A DNA stretch of 64,000 bases from Oribacterium sp. KHPX15 (GCF_900107835.1 NZ_FNRG01000006.1:62001-126000); one strand, 5' to 3'. Positions 50,201 to 59,754 are shown, counted from the stretch's first letter. A program made the numbers and translations. Notes: a model not told the origin generated them from the letters alone.

Positions 50201-50284
50201 CATCCTATGTACGTCATCCTATAGACATCATCCTTCGGACATCATACTATGTACATCAACCTATGTACACCATCCTATGGATAT
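50201..50284. repeat. Six 14-bp tandem repeats at the carB 3' end
   Basis: Units start at 50201, 50215, 50229, 50243, 50257 and 50271 with consensus CATCCTATGTACAT, differing by 1-5 bases. The last unit reaches the carB stop codon. They fill the whole space between the symporter terminator and carB. Confidence 0.9.
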
Positions 50285-53200
50285 CATTTAATTGACTTGT
50301 GCCATTCCTGGAGTGACATGATGCCGTCATCGCCGTTGTCCCGGACAAACTTGATGCCTTCGGCTGCGGCCTTTGCTGCGGCAACAGTGGTGATGTATGG
50401 AACCTTTGCCTTGATGGCGGTCTTACGGAGGTAGCTGTCATCATGGACGCTGTCCTTGCCGATAGGTGAATTGATCACCAGGTCAATGTTTCCATTGGTG
50501 ATAAGGTCCATGATATTCGGACGGCCCTCGTAAAGCTTCTTAACCTTTTCTGCAGGGATACCTGCTTCGGTAATAAGCTTATGAGTGTTTTCGGTTGCAA
50601 CGATGTTGAAGCCTGCTTCTGAGTAAAGCTCTGCAAGTTCCGCTGCGTAAGCGTGATCCTTGGTGTTAAGGGAAATAAGAACTGTGCCCTCGGAAGGGAG
50701 CTCTGCCTTGGCAGCTTCCTCCGCCTTTACGAAGGCTTCACCTGTGGTCTTCGCAAGTCCCAGAACCTCTCCGGTAGAACGCATCTCCGGTCCGAGGATA
50801 GGATCAACCTCAGGGAACATGTTGAACGGGAACACAGCTTCCTTTACGCCGTAATAAGGAATGTTCTTATCGGTTAATGCAGGCACCGGTGAAGGTCTTC
50901 CTGTTATTTCGCCAGTGATGATATCCACGGCGATAGGAACCATACTTATGCCACATACCTTTGAAACCAAAGGCACTGTTCTCGATGCTCTCGGGTTTGC
51001 CTCAATCACATAAACCTTTCCGTTTTCGATGGCGTACTGCATGTTCATAAGTCCAACAACATGCATCTCTTCCGCTATCTTTCTTGTATATTCCTTTATG
51101 GTCTCCAGATTATCCTCCGGAATGTGCTTTGAAGGCACTATGCATGCTGAGTCACCTGAATGTATACCCGCAAGCTCGATGTGCTCCATAACCGCCGGAA
51201 CATAAGCATTGGTTCCGTCACTTATGGCATCAGCCTCGCACTCCATAGCATTGTTAAGGAAACGGTCAATGAGTATAGGCCTGTCCGGTGTAACACCGAT
51301 GGCAGCATTCATATAGTCACGGAGACTTTCGTCGTCGTAAACCACTTCCATGCCGCGGCCGCCAAGTACGAAGGAAGGACGAACCATAACCGGGTATCCG
51401 ATCTTGTGTGCGTTGTCCAATGCTTCCTCCACGGTTGTAGCCATTCCTGCTTCAGGCATCGGAATGCCAAGCTTATCCATCATTGCGCGGAAAAGATCGC
51501 GGTCCTCTGCAAGGTCGATGACTTCCGGAGTGGTTCCCAGTATCTTTACGCCGTTCTTCTTCAGGCTGTCTGCAAGATTAAGCGGTGTCTGTCCTCCGAA
51601 CTGGGCAATGACACCAACAGGATTTTCCTTTCTGTAAATGCTGAGAACGTCCTCAAGGGTGAGGGGCTCGAAGTAAAGCTTGTCGGAGGTGTCATAGTCA
51701 GTGGAAACAGTCTCCGGGTTACAGTTTACTATGATGGTTTCAAAACCGAGCTTCTTAAGTGACTGTGCAGCGTGTACACAGCAGTAGTCGAACTCGATGC
51801 CCTGTCCGATACGGTTAGGTCCGCCGCCAAGGATCATAACCTTAGGACGATCGGAATTAACCTGGTCGTTATCCTGTCCGATGTAGGTGCTGTAGTAGTA
51901 AGAGCTGTCTTCTGTTCCGCTTACATGAACGGAATCCCAGTTTTCCGTAACGCCGATTGCTTCACGGCGGTTTCTGATATCGTCTTCGGAAACCTCCAGG
52001 ATCTTCGCAAGATACTTATCTGAGAAGCCATCCTTTTTAGCCTGAGTGAGTGCCTCGTCGGAAGGAACATTACCCTTGTTTTTAAGAAGCTCCTCTTCTT
52101 CATCCACGAGCTCTTTCATCTGTTCGATGAAGTATTTCTTGACCTTTGTGAGCTCGAAGATCTCATCTACGGTTGCGCCTTTACGAAGGGCTTCATACAT
52201 GATGAAATGCCTTTCGCTTGAAGGTGTGATGAGGAGTTTCAGGAGTTCATCCTTTGAAAGGTCGTTAAAATTCTTTACAAAGCCGAGACCGAAACGGTCC
52301 TTCTCGAGAGAACGGATAGCCTTCTGGAAAGCTTCTTTATAGTTCTTTCCGATGCTCATGACCTCGCCTACGGCACGCATCTGTGTGCCCAGCTTATCTT
52401 CAACACCCTTGAACTTTTCGAATGCCCAGCGGGCAAACTTAACTACCACGTAATCTCCGTCGGGGACGTATTTGTCGAGGGTTCCGTATTTTCCACAGGG
52501 AAGCTCACTCAGCGTGAGTCCGGTTGCAAGCTTTGCGGACACAAGGGCGATAGGGAAACCTGTGGCCTTTGAGGCAAGAGCCGAGGATCTGGAGGTTCTC
52601 GGATTGATCTCGATTACTACTATACGGTCTGAAACCGGATCGTGGGCGAACTGAACATTGGTACCGCCGATAACTCCGATATGCTCGACGATCTTGTAAG
52701 CCTGTCTCTGGAGCTCATCCTGCAGATCCTTTGAAATGGTAAGGAAAGGTGCCGTACAGAAGGAGTCACCGGTGTGAATGCCTACGGGGTCAACATTTTC
52801 AATGAAGCAGATGGTGATCATGTTGTTGTCTTTGTCACGGACAACCTCAAGCTCCAGTTCTTCCCATCCGAGGATTGACTCCTCTACCAGAACCTGGTGG
52901 ATGAGACTGGCCTGAAGACCTCTTGCACAAACTGTCTTAAGCTCATCACGGTTGTAAACGAGACCGCCGCCTGCGCCGCCCATGGTATAGGCAGGACGAA
53001 GTACAACGGGGTAACCGAGCTCGTCAGCTATCTTCAGTGCTTCCTCTACGCTGTAAGCAACTTCACTTCTGGCCATTTCCACACCAAGCTTATTCATTGT
53101 CTCCTTGAACTCGATACGGTCCTCTCCGCGCTCGATGGCATCCACCTGTACGCCGATTACCTTAACGCCGTACTTATCCAAAATGCCTTCCTTATAAAGC

Positions 53201-53502
53201 TCTGAGCAGAGGTTGAGACCTGACTGACCGCCAAGATTCGGGAGCAATGCATCCGGGCGCTCCTTTGCGATGATCTGCTCCACTCTCTTTACATTCAGTG
53301 GCTCGATATATGTGATATCTGCCATCTCAGGGTCTGTCATGATGGTGGCAGGATTTGAGTTTACAAGAACGATTTCATATCCAAGGCTTCTAAGTGCTTT
53401 GCAGGCCTGGGTTCCTGAGTAGTCGAATTCACAGGCCTGTCCGATGACGATGGGACCTGAGCCTATGATAAGGATCTTGTGTATATCTGTTCTCTGTGGC
53501 AT
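50284..53502 (-). CDS. carB: Carbamoyl phosphate synthase large subunit
   Basis: Makes carbamoyl phosphate for pyrimidine and arginine synthesis. It has 1072 residues, full length. Two ATP-grasp halves: the first with GGQSGLNLCSEL and RPAYTMGGAGGG, the second starting near 550 with ILGGGPNRIGQGIEFDYC and RPSFVLGGRGMEVV. A C-terminal MGS-like regulatory domain follows (SLNTKDHAYAAELAELYSEAGFN near 935). No carA is beside it upstream or downstream, unlike the usual carAB pair, so the small subunit is elsewhere. Confidence 0.98.
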   Translation of the reverse strand: MPQRTDIHKILIIGSGPIVIGQACEFDYSGTQACKALRSLGYEIVLVNSNPATIMTDPEMADITYIEPLNVKRVEQIIAKERPDALLPNLGGQSGLNLCSELYKEGILDKYGVKVIGVQVDAIERGEDRIEFKETMNKLGVEMARSEVAYSVEEALKIADELGYPVVLRPAYTMGGAGGGLVYNRDELKTVCARGLQASLIHQVLVEESILGWEELELEVVRDKDNNMITICFIENVDPVGIHTGDSFCTAPFLTISKDLQDELQRQAYKIVEHIGVIGGTNVQFAHDPVSDRIVVIEINPRTSRSSALASKATGFPIALVSAKLATGLTLSELPCGKYGTLDKYVPDGDYVVVKFARWAFEKFKGVEDKLGTQMRAVGEVMSIGKNYKEAFQKAIRSLEKDRFGLGFVKNFNDLSKDELLKLLITPSSERHFIMYEALRKGATVDEIFELTKVKKYFIEQMKELVDEEEELLKNKGNVPSDEALTQAKKDGFSDKYLAKILEVSEDDIRNRREAIGVTENWDSVHVSGTEDSSYYYSTYIGQDNDQVNSDRPKVMILGGGPNRIGQGIEFDYCCVHAAQSLKKLGFETIIVNCNPETVSTDYDTSDKLYFEPLTLEDVLSIYRKENPVGVIAQFGGQTPLNLADSLKKNGVKILGTTPEVIDLAEDRDLFRAMMDKLGIPMPEAGMATTVEEALDNAHKIGYPVMVRPSFVLGGRGMEVVYDDESLRDYMNAAIGVTPDRPILIDRFLNNAMECEADAISDGTNAYVPAVMEHIELAGIHSGDSACIVPSKHIPEDNLETIKEYTRKIAEEMHVVGLMNMQYAIENGKVYVIEANPRASRTVPLVSKVCGISMVPIAVDIITGEITGRPSPVPALTDKNIPYYGVKEAVFPFNMFPEVDPILGPEMRSTGEVLGLAKTTGEAFVKAEEAAKAELPSEGTVLISLNTKDHAYAAELAELYSEAGFNIVATENTHKLITEAGIPAEKVKKLYEGRPNIMDLITNGNIDLVINSPIGKDSVHDDSYLRKTAIKAKVPYITTVAAAKAAAEGIKFVRDNGDDGIMSLQEWHKSIK

Positions 53503-53644
53503 GTATATTCCTCCGTATAAATAAACATTTCTGAATGATTATAGCACTAAATATGCATAAATATACTCTAAAAAATGTATTTTTATCAAATCATACTAAA
53601 ACATGCATTATTGCATGCCATAAATGACAATCTCGTTTATTCAC

Positions 53645-53692
53645 AAAAAGTCCCTGCAGAAAAGAATGATAGCATCTTCTCTGCAGAGACTT
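53645..53692 (-). terminator. Terminator of the Dabb gene
   Basis: AGTC-CTGCAGA/TCTGCAG-GACT arms followed by TTTTT on the minus strand. The remaining 53503-53644 gap, AT-rich with a CATGCA/TGCATG palindrome near 53604, should hold the carB promoter. Confidence 0.8.
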
Positions 53693-53702
53693 ATAGAATT
53701 CA

Positions 53703-54005
53703 TCAGATCTCAAAATCCAGGCAGCTTCTAACCTTGGTATAAGGTCTTATCTTTGTGTCCGCTACTGCCACATGCAAAGGGTTTGTTGCGTAAGCTTTAA
53801 GTGCGTCCTCGCTCTCTAAAGTACTATCAAGCATAAGGTCAACATTGGAAGAAGGAAGTCCGTTGATATATACCTTTATATCTACGATGCCGGGAACCTT
53901 GTCTTTAAGGGCCTCAAGTCCATCCTTTATTTCTTGCTTTATCTTTGACTTCTCTTCTGCTGAAAGTTCATCCTTAAGAGTCCATAAAATTACGTGTTTA
54001 ACCAT
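53703..54005 (-). CDS. Dabb-family (stress-responsive A/B barrel) protein
   Basis: Protein of 100 residues, one dimeric alpha-beta barrel domain: MVKHVILWTLKD at the start, YINGLPSSNVDLMLDSTLES in the middle and YATNPLHVAVADTKIRPY near the end. The HxxxW-type opening is typical. The ATG at 54005 has GGAG upstream; 23 open upstream codons lack a site. The family has varied, mostly unknown functions. Single gene with its own terminator. Confidence 0.92.
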   Translation of the reverse strand: MVKHVILWTLKDELSAEEKSKIKQEIKDGLEALKDKVPGIVDIKVYINGLPSSNVDLMLDSTLESEDALKAYATNPLHVAVADTKIRPYTKVRSCLDFEI

Positions 54006-54297
54006 GATTACTCCTTTTTGCTGATGTGATAAATTACCGAATTGGAGCGCCCGGCACAAAGTGCTCATGGGCACTAAACTATTATATAAAAAAACAGAAG
54101 TAATGTGTAAAAAAAATAAACAGGAGCTGCAGATACATACAAAATATGTTTTCTTCTATGGTATAATTATATGTAAGTACTCAAGGCAACAAAACAAATC
54201 AAAACTATCGGCAGGATCAGCTGCCGGTGATCGGTATCTTTTTCGTATGCCGGTGATCAGTATCGTTTTCTTATTGATATATTTGAGAGACTGTATT

Positions 54298-55665
54298 ATG
54301 GGAAAAATCAAGAGTTACTTTGTTGAGATTGATGAAAACTTAAATATTCTGAACAGCAGCGAGAGCTTTCATGCATACATCGGGCAAAGCAGCGTAAAGA
54401 ATCTGGATATGATAGTTCCGCCAGTGGATCTGGACGGGCTTAGGGATGCAGTACTTGCCTTAGAACCGGGTCAGTCGTCTCTGTCATGCTTCAGAGTGCG
54501 TGATAATGATGGCGCCCTTTCATGGTTTGCGGCAACAATGGAGAAACACGTAAATCCGGATAAGAATATAAAAGTGGCTCTTTCAGACGTACAGTCCATG
54601 AAAAACGATGCCGAACAGGAATGCTACGACAAGATGACCGGTGTCTATTCCAAGAGTGCCATTATTGAGTATGCTCAGAATCTTATGAAGAAGTCACCTC
54701 CTGTGAATTTTTATTTTTTCCTTATGGACATCGACAATTTTAAATCAGTTAATGATACCTTAGGGCACATGGCCGGAGATGATGTGATCATAGAAGTGGC
54801 AAAGATCGCAAAGAAACACTTAGGAGACAAGGGGGTTGTGGGCAGGATCGGCGGTGATGAGTTCATGCTGGTTCTGGAAAAGGTCAATCAAGAACCGGAA
54901 CTTCGTGAAATTCTTATGGAAATTAGATATGAAATCCGTGAGAAATACATGGATGAACAAGGAAATAAGACTGTTACGGCTTCAATGGGCGGAGCTCTCT
55001 TTCCGGATTACGCAAAGGATTATGACAGCATGTTCCAGCTTTCCGACAAGATGCTCTATCTTGCCAAGACAAAGGGCAGGGATCGTCACATTATTTACAC
55101 TCCTCATATTCACGGAAAAGTTCTGTATGACGGTAAGGTTATGACCATTGCCCAGCATATGCTCATCAATAATCAAAAGAGTGACATGATCATGGAGCTT
55201 ATGGATAAGTTCATGATGAAAAGAACTATTTCGTTAAATACGGCACTTGAAAAGATGCTTGTCACTTATAATCTGGATGAGGTCTACTTCCTGGGAGAAG
55301 ACAGTTTTATATCCTACTTCGGCCTGAAGAAAATCACTGATGATGCCGGCGGAAACAGGTTTGAAAATGACAGCCTGGATCTGTCCGCTACTCTTCCGGA
55401 GGATTTTCATCCTATGTTTAATACCTACCCTCTCAAGGTAGTCAATATGTTTCATCTTCAACGGGAGAACTATCCAAAGTTTTCCACATTTATGGTAGAT
55501 AATGGCTTCCGTGTTCTTGTGGTATATCACAGGACTCTGACGCGGCGGGGTGGTTATATCATATTTGCCAGCAATACAAACAGCTCCTGCAGGCTGGCAG
55601 AAACTGATTTCGCAGACCTTACTTACTTTTCAAGAATGGTAGAATTAAGCGGCCGATGCCCATGA
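54298..55665 (+). CDS. GGDEF protein with PAS-like N-terminus
   Basis: Cytoplasmic protein of 455 residues. Residues 1-105 resemble a PAS sensor (YFVEIDENLNILNSSESFHAYIGQ opening, then a FRVRDNDGALSWFAATME strand pair). GGDEF domain 110-285 with MDIDNFKSVNDTLGHMAGDD and RIGGDEF at 183-189, intact, no RxxD site. The C-terminal 170 residues (to LTRRGGYIIFASN) look like a GAF-like domain. The ATG at 54298 matches the PAS start; a longer upstream frame overlaps the Dabb promoter. It likely makes c-di-GMP. Confidence 0.88.
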   Translation: MGKIKSYFVEIDENLNILNSSESFHAYIGQSSVKNLDMIVPPVDLDGLRDAVLALEPGQSSLSCFRVRDNDGALSWFAATMEKHVNPDKNIKVALSDVQSMKNDAEQECYDKMTGVYSKSAIIEYAQNLMKKSPPVNFYFFLMDIDNFKSVNDTLGHMAGDDVIIEVAKIAKKHLGDKGVVGRIGGDEFMLVLEKVNQEPELREILMEIRYEIREKYMDEQGNKTVTASMGGALFPDYAKDYDSMFQLSDKMLYLAKTKGRDRHIIYTPHIHGKVLYDGKVMTIAQHMLINNQKSDMIMELMDKFMMKRTISLNTALEKMLVTYNLDEVYFLGEDSFISYFGLKKITDDAGGNRFENDSLDLSATLPEDFHPMFNTYPLKVVNMFHLQRENYPKFSTFMVDNGFRVLVVYHRTLTRRGGYIIFASNTNSSCRLAETDFADLTYFSRMVELSGRCP

Positions 55666-55723
55666 GCACCGACCGCTTTTTCTTGACTTTAAATAGTGTT
55701 TTAGTTTATTTACACATAAAAAC

Positions 55724-56087
55724 CCGCATTTCTATGACCCAAAATCAGGTATATTGCGATATGAGTCAAAGATAATCGTGCTCTTCATTGACCTATCATC
55801 CGATATTTGCAATATGGGTCATAGAAAAAACCGCATTTCTATGACCCAAAATCAGGTATATTGCAATATGAGTCAAAGATAATCGTGCTCTTCATTGACC
55901 TATAATCCGATATTTGCAATATGGGTCATAGAAAATCCGTACTTCTATGACTCAAAATCAGGTATATTGCGATATGAGTCAAAGATAATCGTGCACTTCA
56001 GTGACCTATAAATCGATATTTGCGATATAGGTCATAGAGATACCCGCACTTCCATGACTCAAAATCAGGTATATTGTGATATGGGTC
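55724..56087. repeat. Tandem array, 107-bp units, each a large imperfect hairpin
   Basis: Copies start at 55724, 55831, 55937 and 56044 (three full, one partial). In each, TTTCTATGACYC at the left faces GGGTCATAGAAA at the right, and inside lie ATATGAGTCA and TTGACCTAT, so the TATGACYC box appears four times per unit in both orientations. Copy 2 is nearly identical to copy 1; copies 3 and 4 diverge. No reading frame is shared. It fills the space between the convergent GGDEF and FGGY kinase genes. Confidence 0.92.
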
Positions 56088-56112
56088 TAAATGAATAGTC
56101 CTTTTTCCTACC

Positions 56113-57780
56113 TCACCATTTCATGGCATCAACAGCTGCTTTTTCAACTGCGATGCCATCTTTATATCGCTGTGTGAAGGTTTCAAAGCCTTCTACATCG
56201 GCAGGGTCCGGTGAAACAGTGGTTCCGGACTGGTCTGCGAAGATTTCTTTTGCAAGGAAATCACTGAGTGTTTCGGCATCCTTTCCACGTAAATCACCGA
56301 GGCTTCCGGTATCCTTTACGCGTAAATCTCCTATAGTTTCTGCATCCTTTCTACGGAGCATATAAAGTGCCAGAAGTGCCTCTCCCCATGGTCCGCCTTC
56401 GCTTGCGGTGTCCATAACAGTTACCGGAGCGTTGACTGCCGCTGCAAGATAATTCTGGGCAACGCCCTTTGTTTTGAAAAGTCCGCCGTGGCCGGTAATG
56501 CTCTTGACCGGCACCTTCTCATCCTTCAAAAGGATATCGAGACCAAGCTTTACAGCTCCGAGTGAGGTGTAGAGATGGGCTCTCATGAAGTTTGCCAGAT
56601 TAAACTTACTGTCAGGTGTGCGGGCAAATAAAGGTCTTCCTTCATTCAGGTGTGTGATGCCCTCTCCCGAAAAATATCCGTAAGGCAGAAGTCCGCCGCA
56701 GTCCTTGTCACCCTTAAGAGAATTTGTGTAGAGCTTGCCGTACAGATCACCCATGTCCACGGTATGTCCCATAAGCTCTGAAAACTCCTTAAAGAGATTT
56801 ACCCAGGCATTGAGATCCGAAGTTCCGTTATTGGCATGTGACATCGCTACAGGATAGCCATCGGGAGTTGTTACCATGTCGATCTCGCGATAGAGCTTTG
56901 AGAGCTTCTTGTCCTGCTGAAGTACCAGCATTGCAAAGGTACTTGTGCCTGCGGATACGTTGCCGGTGCCCGGTGCTACAGAATTGGTAGCCACCATGCC
57001 TGTTCCTGCGTCTCCCTCGGGAGGACACATGGGAACGCCTGCCTTCAGTGTGCCGGTTTCATCCAAAAGCTTTGCGCCTTTTTCGGTTAATGTTCCGGCC
57101 TGCTCTCCAGCCACAAGAACTTTAGGGAGAATATCCCGAAGCGTCCAAGGATAGCCTTTGTCCTTGATGAGAGTATCGAACTTTGACATCATCTCTTCAT
57201 CGTAGTCAAGCTTCTCTGAATCAATCGGGAAGATTCCTGCAGCATCGCCTATACCTGTAACCTTCTCTCCTGTCAGCTCCCAGTGAATAAATGAATCAAG
57301 CGTAGTTACAAAGGAGAAATCCTTCACGAAGCTTTTGTCCTCCAGCACCATCTGGTAGATGTGTGAGATGGTCCAGCGAAGAGGGATGTTGAACTGAAAC
57401 TCATTTGTAAGTGCATCGGCTGCCTGCTCAGTGTTGCTGTTTCTCCAAGTCTCAAAAGGACTCAGAAGCTTCCCTTCCTTATCAAAGGCGAGAATTCCAT
57501 GCATCATGGCACTTATGCCGAGAGCGCCATAGGTCTCAGGCACTACGCCATATTGATCTTTTACTGACTTCACCAGAGAACTGTAACATCCCCGAAGTCC
57601 GTTATGAATATCCTCCATGGTATATGTCCAGATATCATTCACCAATCGGTTCTCCCAATCATGGAACCCGGTGGCAAGAACGTGCCCCTTATCATCTGTA
57701 AGAACTGCCTTAATTCTGGTGGAGCCAAACTCGATGCCAAGAGCAGTTTTCCCCGCCAGTATTTTTTCTTTTGCACCCAT
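56113..57780 (-). CDS. araB: FGGY-family carbohydrate kinase, probable ribulokinase
   Basis: Phosphorylates a ketopentose, most likely L-ribulose made by the adjacent AraA. It has 555 residues. The N-terminal ATPase-fold domain starts GIEFGSTRIKAVLTD near residue 16; the second has GTSDLNAWVNL near 320 and GHGGLFKTKGVAQNYLAAAVN near 433. Near residue 490 are imperfect 11-residue repeats (DAETIGDLRVK, DTGSLGDLRGK, DAETLSDF) from a 33-bp DNA repeat, an insertion not usual for the family. Hairpin arrays flank the gene on both sides. Specificity is inferred from context. Confidence 0.85.
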   Translation of the reverse strand: MGAKEKILAGKTALGIEFGSTRIKAVLTDDKGHVLATGFHDWENRLVNDIWTYTMEDIHNGLRGCYSSLVKSVKDQYGVVPETYGALGISAMMHGILAFDKEGKLLSPFETWRNSNTEQAADALTNEFQFNIPLRWTISHIYQMVLEDKSFVKDFSFVTTLDSFIHWELTGEKVTGIGDAAGIFPIDSEKLDYDEEMMSKFDTLIKDKGYPWTLRDILPKVLVAGEQAGTLTEKGAKLLDETGTLKAGVPMCPPEGDAGTGMVATNSVAPGTGNVSAGTSTFAMLVLQQDKKLSKLYREIDMVTTPDGYPVAMSHANNGTSDLNAWVNLFKEFSELMGHTVDMGDLYGKLYTNSLKGDKDCGGLLPYGYFSGEGITHLNEGRPLFARTPDSKFNLANFMRAHLYTSLGAVKLGLDILLKDEKVPVKSITGHGGLFKTKGVAQNYLAAAVNAPVTVMDTASEGGPWGEALLALYMLRRKDAETIGDLRVKDTGSLGDLRGKDAETLSDFLAKEIFADQSGTTVSPDPADVEGFETFTQRYKDGIAVEKAAVDAMKW

Positions 57781-57815
57781 AATTGATATATCTCCTCTAT
57801 CCGCAGATTTGTTTA

Positions 57816-58041
57816 GACACGTAGATTGCTTTTTATCGTTCTTCTGCGTGTCAAATTCTTCAAAAGCAGATCAGTTCAGACACGCAGACTACCTTTATAT
57901 CGTTTTTTGCGTGTCGAATACTTTAAAAATAGACCAGTTCAGACACGCAGATTACCTTATAACGTTTTTTTGCGTGTCAAATTCTTCAAAAATAGACCGA
58001 TTTAGACACGCAGGATACCTTCTACCATTATTCTGCGTGTC
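57816..58041. repeat. Tandem array, 63-bp units with GACACGCAG/CTGCGTGTC hairpins
   Basis: Copies start at 57816, 57879, 57942 and 58005. Each begins GACACGCAG, ends its hairpin about 36 bases later with TGCGTGTC, and is joined by a conserved spacer AAATTCTTCAAAAATAGACC. Period is exactly 63. It lies directly upstream of the FGGY kinase, between it and araA. In a + frame the unit reads as a 21-residue repeat, but no ribosome site supports a gene. Confidence 0.92.
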
Positions 58042-58062
58042 ATATACCAAGCCAATCCATTT

Positions 58063-58208
58063 GACGACCAACACCTTTACCGTTAATTTGTAACAGTTCG
58101 GATGGTGAAACACCACCGTTGTCCCCATTGTTTATAAGGTGGTGGAACACTACCTCCGTCCTCATGTATCATCAGTTGAACTGTTACGGTTATTTCTGAG
58201 ATGCAGAT
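58063..58208. other. Long imperfect inverted repeat after araA
   Basis: GTAACAGTTC (58091-58100) and GAACTGTTAC (58179-58188) enclose CACCACC and GGTGGTG, a nested stem of about 100 bases. Near the araA stop lies GATGCAGATTTATCTGCATC. One or both may end araA transcription or process the mRNA between araA and the kinase. Confidence 0.55.
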
Positions 58209-59648
58209 TTATCTGCATCCCAAACGAAGAAGATCTGCCTCTCTTGTATCCTCACCTATAGTCACAAGCTCTGTACCTGTAAGCTTTGCAAAAAGCGCGA
58301 TGTCCGCTCTTGTCAATGCTGTGGAAATAACGCTGTGATGAGCTCCGCCTGCGTAGCACCAGCCCTCGGTACCGATTTCGAAGTTTGGCTTATGACGGAA
58401 CATAATACGGGCAACCGGAAGCTTCGGCATAGGCTGTGCCTGCTTTACAAGCTCGATGTCTGCGCAGATGATACGGAAGCGGTCTCCCATATCTACCATG
58501 GTTACCTGGACTGCGTCGCCGGTTACTCCGTCAAATACAAGACGTGCCGGATCTTCCTTTCCGCCGATGCCCAGAGGATGAACCTGAATCTCAGGCTTTG
58601 TTGCCGCAAATGCAGGCGGTACCTCCAGCATGTGAGAAGCAAGCTCCACCTCCTGACCCTCTGTAAGGTCATAGGTGTAATCCTCGATGAAGCCGGTAGC
58701 GCCCTTTCTTGATTCTGCCATCTTCATGAGTACTGCTGATAATGCTGAGATCTTGTAATCTCCCTCAGGTCCGAATCCAACGCCCTTTGCCATAAGGTTC
58801 TGTGCTGCAATACCCGGAAGCTGCTTAAGATTATGAAGATCCTGGAAGGTATCTGCAAAAGCTCCAATTCCATTCTTCGCAAGGAACTTATCGAGAGCAA
58901 CCTCCATCTTTGCCTGCTCACGAACGGAAGCTATATTATCTGTCTTCATGGTGTAGTTTGACTCGTACTCTGCCATTTTTGCATCTACTTCGCTATCCGA
59001 TACACTCTCCATGATCTTAACCAGATCGCCGATACCGAAATAGTTGCACTCCCAGCCGTAACGGATCTGTGACTCTACACGATCGCCGTCTGTAACAGCA
59101 ACTTCACGCATGTTGTTTCCGAATGATGCAACCTTTAAATGATGTGAATAGTCGATGGCCTTTGCAACCTCAGCGAACTGACGGATCTTCTTTAGAACAC
59201 TTTCATTCTTGTAGTAACCTGCCACTACCTCGTGAGGTATTCCGAGACGTGCCACGATGAAACCGTACTCGCGGTCGCCGTGAGCTGACTGGTTGAGATT
59301 CATGAAGTCCATGTCAATGCTGTCGTAGGGAAGCTTCTCATTGTGCTGTGTGTGAAGATGAAGCAGAGGCTTACGAAGTTCCTGAAGTCCCTTGATCCAC
59401 ATCTTTGCCGGTGAGAAGGTATGCATCCAGGTGATGACACCTACGCAGTCATCGTCGGTAGATGCCTTGCGGAGATCCTCAATACATGTCTCTGAATCAA
59501 CAACTGTGGGAAGGAGTTCAACTGATACGATCTCCTTCAATTTGTCATTTAAAAATGATGCCATGTCCGCAGCATCCGCTGCAACCTGACGGAGACATTC
59601 ATCTCCGTAAAGATCCTGGCTGCCAACAACAAAATATAATTTTTTCAT
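58209..59648 (-). CDS. araA: L-arabinose isomerase
   Basis: Converts L-arabinose to L-ribulose. It has 479 residues; opening MKKLYFVVGSQDLYGDECL, catalytic region GVITWMHTFSPAKMWIKGLQ near 73, HTQHNEKLPYDSIDMDFMNL near 98, and metal-binding Glu/His in GFGPEGDYKISAL near 290 and the C-terminal AGGAHHSVIST near 438. It is followed by the kinase and preceded by AraR on the same strand: an AraR-AraA-AraB module. The 210-bp promoter region holds an imperfect palindrome (59755-59774). Confidence 0.97.
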   Translation of the reverse strand: MKKLYFVVGSQDLYGDECLRQVAADAADMASFLNDKLKEIVSVELLPTVVDSETCIEDLRKASTDDDCVGVITWMHTFSPAKMWIKGLQELRKPLLHLHTQHNEKLPYDSIDMDFMNLNQSAHGDREYGFIVARLGIPHEVVAGYYKNESVLKKIRQFAEVAKAIDYSHHLKVASFGNNMREVAVTDGDRVESQIRYGWECNYFGIGDLVKIMESVSDSEVDAKMAEYESNYTMKTDNIASVREQAKMEVALDKFLAKNGIGAFADTFQDLHNLKQLPGIAAQNLMAKGVGFGPEGDYKISALSAVLMKMAESRKGATGFIEDYTYDLTEGQEVELASHMLEVPPAFAATKPEIQVHPLGIGGKEDPARLVFDGVTGDAVQVTMVDMGDRFRIICADIELVKQAQPMPKLPVARIMFRHKPNFEIGTEGWCYAGGAHHSVISTALTRADIALFAKLTGTELVTIGEDTREADLLRLGCR

Positions 59649-59754
59649 AATTCTTCCTTCTTTCTATCTTGCAACATCAGTCTATTGAAGGGCTGCTTTC
59701 CGGGAGTTTCATCCCTGAGGTTTCACTTCTCAATGGTTTGATGTTACTTGCTGA

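Noticed and set aside
55724-56087. Possible CRISPR array
   Set aside because: Units are about 107 bp, spacers are as similar as the repeats, units are whole palindromes, and no cas genes are near.
57617-58093. A 158-codon plus-strand frame with a 21-residue repeat (FRHADY...FCVSNSSK)
   Set aside because: It starts inside the kinase gene on the opposite strand, has no ribosome site, and its repeats are the translation of the 63-bp DNA hairpin array; the arms are conserved as palindromes, not as protein.
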